A stretch of DNA of 64,000 bases from Branchiostoma floridae (taxonomy: Eukaryota; Chordata; Leptocardii; Amphioxiformes; Branchiostomatidae): positions 4,775,034 to 4,839,033 of the forward strand of contig NC_049991.1 of the NCBI RefSeq assembly GCF_000003815.2. Direction: 5' to 3'. Shown here piece after piece: positions 40,640 to 51,865 of this stretch (positions are counted from its first letter, which is position 1; each line of letters opens with the position of its first letter). Under the pieces are notes generated by a model that was given only the letters and a program-made list of their open reading frames with translations, did no database searches and was not told the origin of the DNA. The position numbers and the translations under genes were made by a program.

Positions 40640-42585
40640 CATTACGGGTAAATCAATGCTGAAAACTATCAAAAATTAGTTTTAATATCTACAGAATAGT
40701 AGATTTTGGTCGACATTCCAACAATCTCAAATTGCGTCATTGAAGAAACGTTTCGCCTGCATCAAACAATATTAAGTTAGCATCTTACTTTGAAACAAAA
40801 CTAAATTGGCTACAATGATAAGCCTTTTCATAAATACTTTCTAACTTGTCTAACATTGCACAATTTACTCCCACAAGACAAGACAATACACCTTTCTTAC
40901 ACGGCAGTCATGATAGATCGAAAACGAGGTCAATGAGGCAAACAGACAAAACGTATTTCTAAATTTTAGCTCAAATTTAGTTATCCCAAAAAACAGACAG
41001 ATTTTCACATTATAGGATCAAATACTAAATATCATAACTAGCGTTATGCATCAAAAGTTGTAGCACTTTAGAGTAGCTTCCCTAAAAAGATGCATAATAA
41101 AAACATAATAATGCAGACATTTGACAGACATGCAGGCATTCTCTGTTTGGTTGATTTCCTAATTGCCCTGCTACCATTGGTTGCCCTGCTACCATTGGTT
41201 GAACTGCTTATTATGATGGGCAGTCTTTTGTTTTCCACATTGGCCTCGGTTTAGATCTATCATGGCCGTCGCGTGAGAAAGGTGTATATCGAGGTCTGAT
41301 GAAAGGATAGAGAGAGGTCATGACCTGTTGTCGTTACAAAAAAAAAGATTATGGTGGGTTGAGGGAGAAAATGGTCCTTAAGCAAACTGTAGAATAGCAA
41401 TACAATGTAGGAAGTGAGACTGTAACATGTAAATGCAAAGGATGGAAACAAAAACTTTATCTCAGAAATATACATTAAATCGCCAAGCTTTTACCACTAG
41501 AAAAACCTAATAACCAAGCAATGTCAAAAGAGACAAACATAACAAAAGATAATAATAAGTCAATTCAGTTCTGTACGGAAAACTTTACTCGAACCCAGTC
41601 TTCACTTCCTACAAAATAAAATGCTTACTTTAACAAGGTCGCAGCATTCATTTATTGCCAATTCTGAAGAATCAAATTTTATTTAGATAATCACGTCGTA
41701 AACAGCTACACTGCTACCAGTTTAGAGACATGTACATAAGCAGCACAACCATCTTAAAGGGACAATTTTGACCTTAACTTCCTTTAACGTATCAAAAGCT
41801 AGATCAATTTTGGTGTTAAGGGTATGAAATAATTATAATTGGTTATGTTAGAACGTTATCTTACAGAGTATTATTAGTCAATAACAGTTTGCTAGTTTAT
41901 CACAAGTTACTGACCAAAACGTACTTAGTAAGAATACAGATTTCATTGTATTTAGTTTTCCTTTAGTTTTCCCAAGACCTATATTACATCAAAAAGGCAT
42001 ACTCTTCTCTTGCAGTATATCTAGACTTTAATTCAATGTGATATGATTTTCTGGTAGTATAGCTTAAACAACTTCGACTTGAGTTTGAATATGAATGGAT
42101 TCATATGAACGTGAATTGTCGTCACCGATGTGTATGGCCTATACGTTCCGATGCGGTCTAAAAGACTGCCATTAGAACAAGCGAATACGCTGACATGAAG
42201 CAAGAATGTTTTGAGAAACATGCAAAATCGACAACATCTGGAGAGAAGTAGTTACTGATTTTCTTTATTAGCCTGTCGTATATATTCTTATTCAATATGG
42301 TGGCAATAAATTGCAGTTTGTGGACCAAATACTTATCGTTCTGGTGTTTTATTCTTAAGTCGGTAATTTGAATATTTATTATGGCATGACCTAAATGATT
42401 TGTTTTTCCTTATAAAGATATACCTTTACCGAGGTGAAATAGATTCAAAATAAGAACCAAAAAGAATATCTTTTTTATTGCAGACGAGCATTCATAAATA
42501 AGCAAATGGCGTTTTTTTTTCTAAATTTAATATGAATGAAGTAACAGTGAAACAAACATGAGAATGAATTCTTTGTTAACCTGTA
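40640..42585. other. No gene seen
   Basis: AT-rich DNA. Small direct repeats are present (for example 'TTGCCCTGCTACCATTGG' twice near 41165-41200). The segment 42110-42340 has a diverged partner at 43290-43480, on the other side of the 128-bp minisatellite. Confidence 0.5.
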
Positions 42586-42589
42586 ATCC

Positions 42590-43230
42590 GGACTGTTGTC
42601 AGGGCCCACACAAGCCAGCTCTTCGGCAGCAGGTATAACATACCCCCGAGGAAATTATGCCGCCGCCCGCTACCATCTTCCCTGAAGGCCTTAGATTCAG
42701 TCAGGCGAAATCACATGGACTGTTGTCAGGGCCCACACAAGCCGGCCCTCCGGCAGCAGGTCTAACATACCCCCCGAGGAAATTTTGCCTCCGCCCGCTA
42801 CCATCTTCCCTGAAGGCCTTAGATTCAGTCAGGCGAAATCACATGGACTGTTGTCAGGGCCCAGACAAGCCGGCTCTTCGGCAGCAGGTCTAACATATAC
42901 CCCCGAGGAAATTTTGCCTCCGCCCGCTACCATCTTCTCTGAAGGCCTTAGATTCAGTCAGGCGAAATCACACGGACTGTTGTTAGGGCCCACACAAGCC
43001 GGCTCCTCGGCAGCAGGTATAACATACCCCCGAGGAAATTTTGCCTCCGCCCGCTACCATCTTCTCCGAAGGCCTTAGATTCAGTCAGGCGAAATCACAC
43101 GGACTGTTGTCAGGGCCCACACAAGCCGGCTCTTCGGCAGCAGGTCTAACATACCCCCGAGGAAATTTTGCCTCCACCCACCGCCCCTCCCCACAAGTCC
43201 ATCTTTAATTAGATTCAGTCAGGCGAAATC
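42590..43230. repeat. About 128-bp minisatellite, five units
   Basis: Units start with 'GGACTGTTGTCAGGGCCCAC' at about 42590, 42717, 42845, 42974 and 43101, and include 'CCCCGAGGAAATTTTGCCTC' and 'GGCCTTAGATTCAGTCAGGC'. Very little divergence. Open frames (42657-42893, 42785-43078) are repeat translations. Confidence 0.9.
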
Positions 43231-43528
43231 ACCGGAGTGAGCTAAGTTGCTAAGGCGGACATACAAGCTTATACTGCCGATGACGCTTGTCTGGAACAAC
43301 GGTGGATGGCCTTATGTATCAATGCGGCTTCTAAGACAATCATTAGAAAGAACGTGCGAAGAAGGATGTTTTGAGAAACATAAACCTATCTGCACAGAAG
43401 AATTGACGAAATTTTGATACACGCAGCTATCATTGGCCTAATGGTGGCAATCAGTCTGAAGTTTGAATACAAATACTAGTGTTGTCGTTTACTTATGACC
43501 TTCGCCATTGATACTAATAATAATCTCC

Positions 43529-43595
43529 CTGTGTGTGTGTGTGTGTGTGCGTGTGTGTGTGTGTGTGTATGTGTGTGTGTGTGTGAGTGTGTGCA
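43529..43595. repeat. (TG)n microsatellite
   Basis: TGTG tract with few interruptions. Confidence 0.95.
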
Positions 43596-43713
43596 TAGCC
43601 CCAGAGGTGTTAATTCATTTTTCTGCTATTTGGTACTTTGGTAGGGGATGACAAAGAATAAGTTAGATTATGGGCCAGATAGATGACGAATTGTCAAGCC
43701 TTGTACTTATTAA

Positions 43714-43957
43714 GGCCCCATTTTCACTAGATGGCGATCGCGCTGCGCTACCACTGTGACCTAAATAGGAATATGTGTAGCCTTTGCTTTCACACTATGT
43801 ATATCATACAAAATGTAAAATTGTGGCTGGGAAGACGACAAAACACACAAAGTGTAAAAGGATTCGTTTCTTGTCTATACAATTCGTTAAGCGATATGTA
43901 AAATTCGAGGTCGCAGAGAGAGCGCGGTGAGAGCGCCGTCCTAGTGGAAAGGGGGTA
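43714..43957. mobile_element. Harbinger-like MITE (244 bp)
   Basis: The left end GGCCCCATTTTCACTAG and the right end (other strand TACCCCCTTTCCACTAGG) are inverted, with inner 'GGCGCTCTCACCGCGCTCTC'-type text. Flanked by TAA at 43711-43713 and 43958-43960. It is a compact relative of the element at 29965-35216. Confidence 0.8.
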
Positions 43958-43964
43958 TAACGAC

Positions 43965-44820
43965 AGAGAGTTTGTTACCAAACCATGTTACAATCGTCAT
44001 ATAAGTTCCATTTTCAGCATTCTGACTACAACGTTGCGGAATATTTCCCAAAAGTAAAGCGTAGATGGAGTTGGATATTTCAAAGAGAGTTGCCATCATT
44101 ATTTCGCGTCCTGTTATCTTCCAAGACGTACATAGTAATTAGTAGTCTCTAACAGACTGACTACGCTGGCTATTATAGGGAGAAAAAAAATGCCAGGGGA
44201 GTTTTGCTACCAGATTAGTTGGCCGGCCGAACTTGGACCTAGACGTGGACTCCTCTGGCCAATTTCCCGATTTTTTTTGGCCGAATTCTACGATCCCCGC
44301 ACCCCAGTAGGAAGGCTTGGTGGAGGCTAAGAAATTTGGCACGAACAGCGCGTGGCAAGTCTACACTTGGCATAAATTTTAATACGGGGTCATGGTTCTT
44401 GTCAAACAACATGACCTGTAAACAGCTGAATAGCGTCATGTTAGCCTGGGGAAATACGGTCTCATTAACACACCTACTCCTTGCAGAAAGTTCATTATAC
44501 ATGTAGGGCAATAAATGGTCAACATTAGTTTTTCTTATATGTAATTTTATAGAAAAGCTGATGCTTGATTCTATGGATTTTATCCTTTTTAGAAGAGAAA
44601 GCCCACTGTCAAGAGACACAAGGGTTGACAGTCTGTTCTCAAATGAAATGAACATATAAAGACTAATAACCTAATATCGGTCCACCTTGTTTTCATTATT
44701 ACCATTCTTTCATCACAATCTTCCATTTGAACGGATTGCTATCTATGAGATTCGTCCCTTGACAGCTTGTTTAGGCCATGTTTTTTTTGTTGTTGTTATT
44801 GGGTGGGCCGACTACTCACT
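43965..44820. other. No gene seen
   Basis: Includes a - strand open frame (44239-44655) with no recognisable domain and an unusual proline/lysine text near 44210-44330. No splice-bounded coding support. Confidence 0.4.
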
Positions 44821-44824
44821 CTTT

Positions 44825-45210
44825 GCAGCAAGAGGCTGAATTGCGAGGAGCTTACAATAGGCGGGGCTAAATCGCAAGGGTTTGGAGCGAGCTGCCATTT
44901 GGCGCCACTCAGGTGACCTCAATACGATAGCAATTGCCCCAGGTGCGGCCAAGGTACTGTAGGTTTTGAACCATTCACACCGCACCATCGCACGTGTGAC
45001 GGGTTCTTTAACGTGCCTGGGGTATGGCTCTCCCCAGACACGGGACCTCCATTTAACGTCCTATCCGAGGGACGGCACTAGCCAAAGCTAGGTACTCATT
45101 TTAACCTAAGTAAAGTGAGGAAGGGCACAAGATCGGTAACACGGCAGCCGGATTCGAACCCGCGACCTCTCGATCACGGGTCGAAAACGCTGCCGTTGTG
45201 CGACGCGGTC
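44825..45210 (-). mobile_element. tRNA-derived SINE
   Basis: Read on -, the head (about 45212 downward) carries an A-box-like CGTCGCACAACGGCAGCG (45188-45205) and a perfect B box GGTTCGAATCC (45150-45160), at tRNA spacing. The body runs to about 44825 without coding capacity. The lack of acceptor-stem pairing argues against a working tRNA. Confidence 0.7.
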
Positions 45211-45299
45211 CCACATGTTGATTTGTTTATATGGATCACATCGTCTGGGAATCCCCAAAATGATGCAAGCTTGCGAATAGAAAAAAAGGTTGAAGTTTG

Positions 45300-46200
45300 A
45301 AAAATGACAAAAAAAACAGAGTACTGAATACCGAACAAAAGATTCTTATTTCTTTGTATACAGAGTCTTCTTCTTTGACATTGGAATTGTCGTTGACTTG
45401 AGTATATATTAACTGATATATTTTTCTTTTAATTTACGGCATATATTTACTAATTTCACAGCTGCTTTGTATGATTCAAGTATTGTTGAAAACTCTTTTG
45501 TTATTATTGGAAACGGATGAAAATTGATGAGCGCGTCGATGCTATCCATATAATAAGATCAAAAGCGATCTACATTCAGACGTTTACTTTCCTGATGTTA
45601 CACTTCGTAATCATGACTATCTACTTAGTAGTTTCTGTATGATTGTAAATGCTATGTGTAAACACTGTAATGTCCAAAAAATGGTTATGAATAGTTTTCA
45701 CTACGGTATCTAGTGTTTTCAGCTGGTGGAATGTGGCCAACGTCAAACTGAACTGCTAACTTGATGACGGATACGCACAAGTCCAAAAAATGGTCTGTTC
45801 ATAGTTCCATATCTTCCTCATCACAGAGTAAACAACATAGTAAAATATGGAAACGTCAACCACGAAGCAAGTGTTTGCAAATAGAGCTTGGTTTAAGCTG
45901 TCCGTGGATTCTTGAAATCTTTTTTTGTCGGTTGGCAAGGTGTATGGAACAAGACAACATGTTCTCCGAGTAAGAATAGAAAAGTTTTGAAGATGATATC
46001 ACTAAATGTAGTCAGAACGTCCTTCAAATCATCAATTTGTACGACTCAATGAAACAATATGAAAATGTACTGACGATGTGGTGTCGTGCTAGCCCTGGAA
46101 CCCTGGGAGATGCCTGTATCTAATATCTAATATAAATTAGTACAGGCTCAAGACCGTTTTTAAAGACTGAATTAGGTGACAGGAAGTAACATAATCCGTG
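45300..46200. other. No gene seen
   Basis: AT-rich DNA with stops in all frames and no recognised repeats. Confidence 0.4.
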
Positions 46201-46214
46201 ACGTACATTTATGG

Positions 46215-46711
46215 TTTCCTCCGCATCAGTTGCAACAATGTATACTATGCCGATCATATGGACAGTTCAAGACAGACAAATAACGACGAACAGGAAAGAA
46301 AACAATGCACTAACATTACTGATAGCTTACCAGGACAAGGTATGTACTTGTTTATAATAACACTGGCACTGACCAATGCAATGTGCTAGGAAGCCAAAGT
46401 CTAACATATGTTTAGGGATTCCTCTGCCGCGACAGCTATTCTCTACATTAACACATAACCCCATATCTGCTTGGAGATAAACCAAAACCCACAAACCGCA
46501 TGGCCTGTTCCACAATACTAGGAATATAGTGGTGGTTTCATCGATTATAGAAACAGCTACCGCGAACAAAACATCATTGTGCAACTGCGTGCAGATGACA
46601 TGCCAAACTACATACGAATGCGGCAAAGGGAACATAGAGCTACAGATGCGAACACTCATCACATCGGACAACAACAATACCCTGTCGTCGGAGGTTATAC
46701 TCCGTCACAGA
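46215..46711 (+). CDS. Weak two-exon coding candidate
   Basis: A frame ending at 46339 (CAAG|GTATGT) and one at 46551-46711 (TTATAG| ... |GTAAGT) have good splice signals and compatible phase 1. The peptide has several cysteines and N-glycosylation-like sites ('CTNITDSLPGQ', 'NKTSLCNCVQMTC'), as in a small extracellular module. No start, stop or partner exons are established. A second frame over the second exon is also open, which weakens the call. Confidence 0.25.
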
Positions 46712-46739
46712 GTAAGTAGACGCTCATAGATAAAGACCT

Positions 46740-49250
46740 TCGGAGGTTGGCTGCTGTGCTTGCGTCTTGCCAACTTATGGCCCATCGTTTTAACGTTGAT
46801 GGTTAGATCATCAGAGCGAAAGAACAGTGCGATTTTTCTACTGCTGATAGGATAATCCTGTCAATAGAAGCAATTTCTAGAGCAGAGACAAGATAATTAG
46901 ACACTATTCACCGGCTTACGAAGTTTACAACTAAAAATCTGACATTGCAGTTTCAAATATTTCCGCAAGATGTTCTCAGTACTGTAACTACACCGAAGAC
47001 TTGCAGTTAAGACAAAGTAACGAAGTAAGGCAGTTGTTGATTACCTGCAAATGTACAGACTTTGGCGGATCTTAATTCCTTCGGGAGAACGCTGTTAGGA
47101 GTAATTTTGCAGGTAATCTTTTTGCATCTTGAACACTAACAAACGAAGAACGTCTTATACATGTAACACTTCTAGAGCAACGTTCAAAGTCGTGTACTGT
47201 AATATATGTATGAAGCATTAATATTCTGAAAGGGGGTGGGTACAAATTAATATCTTTAATTTTGTAGGTGTTAGTTAATACTTGTTTAAGTTCTAGTTGG
47301 ATGAGTATAAGACGTTTTACATTTCAGATTTAAGGGATCTTTACTTTCGATATCTTAAGATGAATATGTTCGATACCAAACGTTTCATGGTTCAAATTAT
47401 ATTAAAGATTTAGAAAAGCCAGGTTATTTGCTCCTATTGTCTAACCAATAGCATGACTTGCAGTTCTAAGTTTACATAAGGATGGCCTCTACTATTATAG
47501 TGACAATGGTTAAAGGGGCACTCCAATCCAGGAGCGATTATTATAATTCCTCAGGAAATTTATAATTATGTTTGAATCAATTTTGTCTGGTCAAATTTAC
47601 CACAACTTGAAGTTTAAACAAAGGGGGCACATTGTAGCAAATGAGCTCATGAATCCCCCTGAGAGGACCCTTAAATGCATTGTGCGCTGGTGAGGGAGGA
47701 CGTGAATTTGACCATGAGAACAGGTACCGGTTAGTACTAGTATAAATTTCGATACTATAATGTTTTAGGATAATTTTTTTTGAGTAGACTGTATGTGCAC
47801 AAACGTCATCAGGACTTTTGTGGTCATTCTGTAATGATTTGTAAAACAAAACGCTAATAAGAACCAAAATGGTCCATAAAAGTGACCAAATCTCTGTATT
47901 CTAAGAGTCGCTTAGTTTCAAACTTTTTGTGTACCTTCCTAAATGTCCTATAGTCACTCTACCACTTTTCCGTTAGCGAGAAAGTGTGCCCAACGCCGGC
48001 CACACAAGCAGTTAGTTTTGGCGCCGCCATATTACGCTGACCTACTTCGAACTCCTTATACTTAAGTGGAAAAAGTTCCCAAATCATCCCAAGATGAGAT
48101 AATCTTCAAACTTTTTTTGTATCTCCCTAAATCTGTGCATCGGTAAGAAAATATATTGCTACCTGCTGCCAAGCTAAGAATGATATAAAACAAATTAAAA
48201 CAAAGGGCAGACAGAAATATATCCATTACCGTTTTTATTTGCTTTCTTTTGCACTCATTTATTTTAAGTATGTTTAGTCATTTGCCATAAACACCTACTA
48301 TTGTCTGGATTAAACTCAGATCTGTTCACAGTATAATCCTCACAAGATATTTCCAAATTAATAACATGTTTCTTATCACGCTCAGTACAATATATGCATT
48401 CTATATGGCTTAGACAAATTATGCAGAATTGGTGCGTTTCAATGCTAGACATTAAGGTTAATATAACAACTCCATATACTCTGCAGTGCACTAGCGGTAC
48501 CAAAAAGACAGTAAGAAAATGTAGCTGCCTATTGCAATCAGAACATTCCCATAATCTCTCACCTCTGTATGTATAACATACATGTCATATCAGTAAATTG
48601 CACATCTATGTTAGTCTATTACACCAATTCTTTAACCCTAATCCTAACATTCTATCGGGATATCTGAAGTTATCGCATGTAGTTGGTCAAGGACTTATAG
48701 CAAATTAAGAAATTGTATGCTGAGAAATGTTTCCCTAATGTATATTTCTTTTTTTTTAGATTGAAAACTTAACCAAACACTTAGATATCAGCCTTGCTTA
48801 TGGAATAAACCCGTTTACTGCAGCTTCCGGGACGTGACGTTGGAGACACGTGACTGCAGTAACGGGTCGTAGGTGACAGATAACCTGTGGCGTCCCCCGT
48901 CTTTGTTCAACTATTTCAGTTATCGTTATGTAAAGTTTACTTTTTCTTGCCATTTACCAACACAGATAAACTTTTATGCTAATATGTGTTTGTCTGATTG
49001 TTAAGCATCTTTGTTGGAAGAAGTCAAAGAATTTGAGAGTTCCCTTAGCATCCAATTGTATCTAAAATTAGTATGAACACCATAGATATATCCTAGTTCT
49101 GCTTGAGAACTGATATCGATGCATATATTCTATAACATCAATATAACTGTGCTAGTTACAATGTTGTATACTTATCCCTAACACTAAAACAGCTCTATGA
49201 TTAGACTACGTATGCACTGCGTAAAGACGATGTTTAAAATGGATATCAGG
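46740..49250. other. No gene seen; 3' flank of the VWA gene
   Basis: AT-rich. A - strand AATAAA near 48258 might serve the VWA gene. No element with clear ends is recognised. Confidence 0.4.
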
Positions 49251-49256
49251 TGTCAA

Positions 49257-50228
49257 TTATCTGTCGATGATGTCCTCTATCTCCCTCAGCACTTCCTCAA
49301 GATCGTCAGGTTGGGGGAGGTCTTTGTCTTCCCTCAGTCCGCCATCTTGAAGGCCCTCATTTTCCTCCAGTCCGTCGAGTTCAAAGCTCTCGTCTTCCTC
49401 CATGGCCAGGTCATCAGGTTGAGGGTTCTGGTCTTCCTCCAGTCCATCAGGTTGAGGGTCTTCCTTCAGTCCGCCAAGTTCAAGGCCCTTGTTTTCTTCC
49501 AGTCCACCAAGTTCAAGACCCACGTCTTCCCCCAGTCCATCAGGTTGAGGGTCCTGGTCTTCCTCCAGTCCATCAGGTTGAGGGTCCTGGTCTTCCTCCA
49601 GTCCACCAAGTTCAATGTTCTCGTCTTCCTCCAGTCCGTCAGCTTGAAGGCCCTCGTTTTCCTCCAGTCCGTCAAACTGAAGGCCGTCGTCTTCCTCCAG
49701 TCTGCCAGCCTGAAGGCCCTCGTCTTCCTCCAGTCCGTCGAGTTCAAGGCCTTCGTCTTCCTCCATGGCCAGGTCATCAGGTTGAGGGTTCTGGTCTTCC
49801 TCCAGTTCATCAGGTTGAGGGTCCTGGTCTTCCTCCAGTCCGCGAAGTTCAAGGTTCTCGTCTTCCTTCAGTCCGTCAGGTTCAAGACACTCGTCATCCT
49901 CAAGGCCCTCGTCTTCCTCCAGTCTGTCAAGTCGAAGGTTCCGGATTTCCTCCAGCATGTCTAGATCTGCCTCGAGAACGTTCCAGATTTCCTCCACCCC
50001 GTCAGGCTGAGGATCGTGAAGATCCCTTGTTTCCTCGTACCCGTCAGGCTCTGGAATGTCCCGGATGTTGGAGGGGTCTGGGATGTTGGAGGGGTCCCGG
50101 ATGTCCGCCAGGTCCCGGATGTCCTGCAGTTTTCTGTCGATCTCGTTGAGGACGAGTGACACCTTCTTGGTAGCTTCTTCCCCCGCCTTGATGGCGTCGG
50201 TCGTCAACTCGGACATGGAATCTAACAT
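49257..50228 (-). CDS. VWA gene last exon: acidic 11-residue repeats
   Basis: One 972-bp exon. It starts MLDSMSELTTDAIKAGEEAT, passes a 'DPSNI' repeat, and then carries about 18 units of 11 (sometimes 7-13) residues, typically LEED-x-(D/G)-(P/L)-(Q/E)-x-(D/G)-G. Five of eleven residues are acidic in the common unit. A larger internal duplication is visible ('NPQPDDLAMEEDE' occurs twice). A 255-codon open frame on the other strand (49197-49964) is the antisense image of the same 33-bp repeat. Confidence 0.75.
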   Translation of the reverse strand: MLDSMSELTTDAIKAGEEATKKVSLVLNEIDRKLQDIRDLADIRDPSNIPDPSNIRDIPEPDGYEETRDLHDPQPDGVEEIWNVLEADLDMLEEIRNLRLDRLEEDEGLEDDECLEPDGLKEDENLELRGLEEDQDPQPDELEEDQNPQPDDLAMEEDEGLELDGLEEDEGLQAGRLEEDDGLQFDGLEENEGLQADGLEEDENIELGGLEEDQDPQPDGLEEDQDPQPDGLGEDVGLELGGLEENKGLELGGLKEDPQPDGLEEDQNPQPDDLAMEEDESFELDGLEENEGLQDGGLREDKDLPQPDDLEEVLREIEDIIDR

Positions 50229-51832
50229 CTATCTAGACGAGAAAATGATAGTTATATTTAGTGTCACCTCGCAGAAGTACAGAGTTCATCTGGCAGATTA
50301 AGAAGAATAAATTATTTCGCGCTTTATCCAATAGAGTGTAATTACATATGATATGGATTCCAGTACTTTAAGCAAGTTATACTTAAATATAAGCCCCACG
50401 ATTTTGGTCCAAAAATTAGAAATATTGCAGAACAAAGTTCCATTTCAATGACATATATAACCACTTTTCAGCATGCGTGCATCCTTGTTTTGTATACCTG
50501 GTATTTGTGAACAAGCTTACACAAACAAGTTACACAGGGTTTGCTGATTTTTTAAAACCATCTCAAACTAGACCCTCCTGTTGTAAACAACAACATAAAT
50601 GTAACGTTACACTGGTAGGTCAACTAGGGTGGATTAATGATACGAATATGCTGAAAACGTGGTCAACATGTGGATTTTTTGTTCCAAAAATATTTTAAAA
50701 TTTGGGGCAATATATTACATGGTGGGCCTTTAAAGTCATTCTGCATAACAGATATGGATAGACTCGACCTATATTAATAGCCTATATATAGGATGAGACC
50801 AAATGGCCAGCATTGTCATAGACTTATTCGGTACTTTAGACAATTGATACGGTGAAACTTAGTTTTTCAAATTTTAAAACTTTGGGCAAAATCTTACATT
50901 GTAGGCCTTTAAAGAATAAAAGTCATTCTTTATATAGGATACATATCCTATATATAGGATGAGGCAAAATGGCCACCATTGTCATAGACTTACGACAAAA
51001 CCAAGCTTTCGATAAGACCAACCTCTCTGAGCTGCATAGCAGCATCCTCTCCAGTCCCCGTCTGTGGTGTTTCCAAGCCGAGGCTCTTCTGTCCCTCCAG
51101 ATACTCCATCAGCGCCTCTGCCGTGTCCTTCAGGTACTGCAGACCGTTCTCGACCTCGGCTCCAATGTTACGTTTGCCCTTGTCATCTGCAAAAAAAACA
51201 ACAATACAAATCTAAATGGTACATTGATGCCTGTATCTCAATTTGGAAAGAAAATTTAAAGAAAATATTAAAAGGAATTGATTAGTAAGTTGTCGCCATC
51301 TATATGGATTATGACGCCTAATACCATTGTTCACCTTCGCTCGGTGGTTTATTCAGTGGTTATAGAATCCATTAGCCAAGAAGAAAATAGAAACCACACA
51401 GGTCTTTTGTCACCATATACACCTTTGGGCGGGACGTTCCTTTGATAGATTTGTAGGAAATGCAGAAAATAAGTCTAACACCACTATACATGCAGCCCTC
51501 CTTACTAAAATGTTCTGATGGCAAAAACATGCGGCAGCTTCAAACAGTGTTGTGGTTATGTCACGTATTTCTTACCACCTCCCTCCAAGCTAATCACGTA
51601 CACCCCTTATTTAGAAGCGTGGGAAACATTAAGTATTGATCAAACGGGTCTTTAGATTAACTACCGTTACAGACGACTTCCAGCACTTTCTGTCTGATCT
51701 GGTCCAAGTCGTCAAAATTATCAACAGTGGCCACGTTGTCGTCATTCGATGCAAGGAGCTATAAAATACGACAACTCTGACTCTGTAGTAGTAGAAGTAG
51801 CTACTGCAATAGTGGTAGAGGGAGTGGTAGTA

Positions 51833-51865
<33 letters not shown>

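Noticed and set aside
43500-43600. CRISPR-like regular repeats
   Set aside because: A simple TG microsatellite in a eukaryotic context. No CRISPR array or cas gene is present anywhere.
45140-45215. tRNA gene on the - strand
   Set aside because: The A and B boxes are fine, but the acceptor stem does not pair and a SINE body follows.
49197-49964. 255-codon + strand frame opposite the VWA gene tail
   Set aside because: Antisense of the 33-bp acidic repeat. The - strand frame joins to VWA exons with matching phases; this one joins to nothing.
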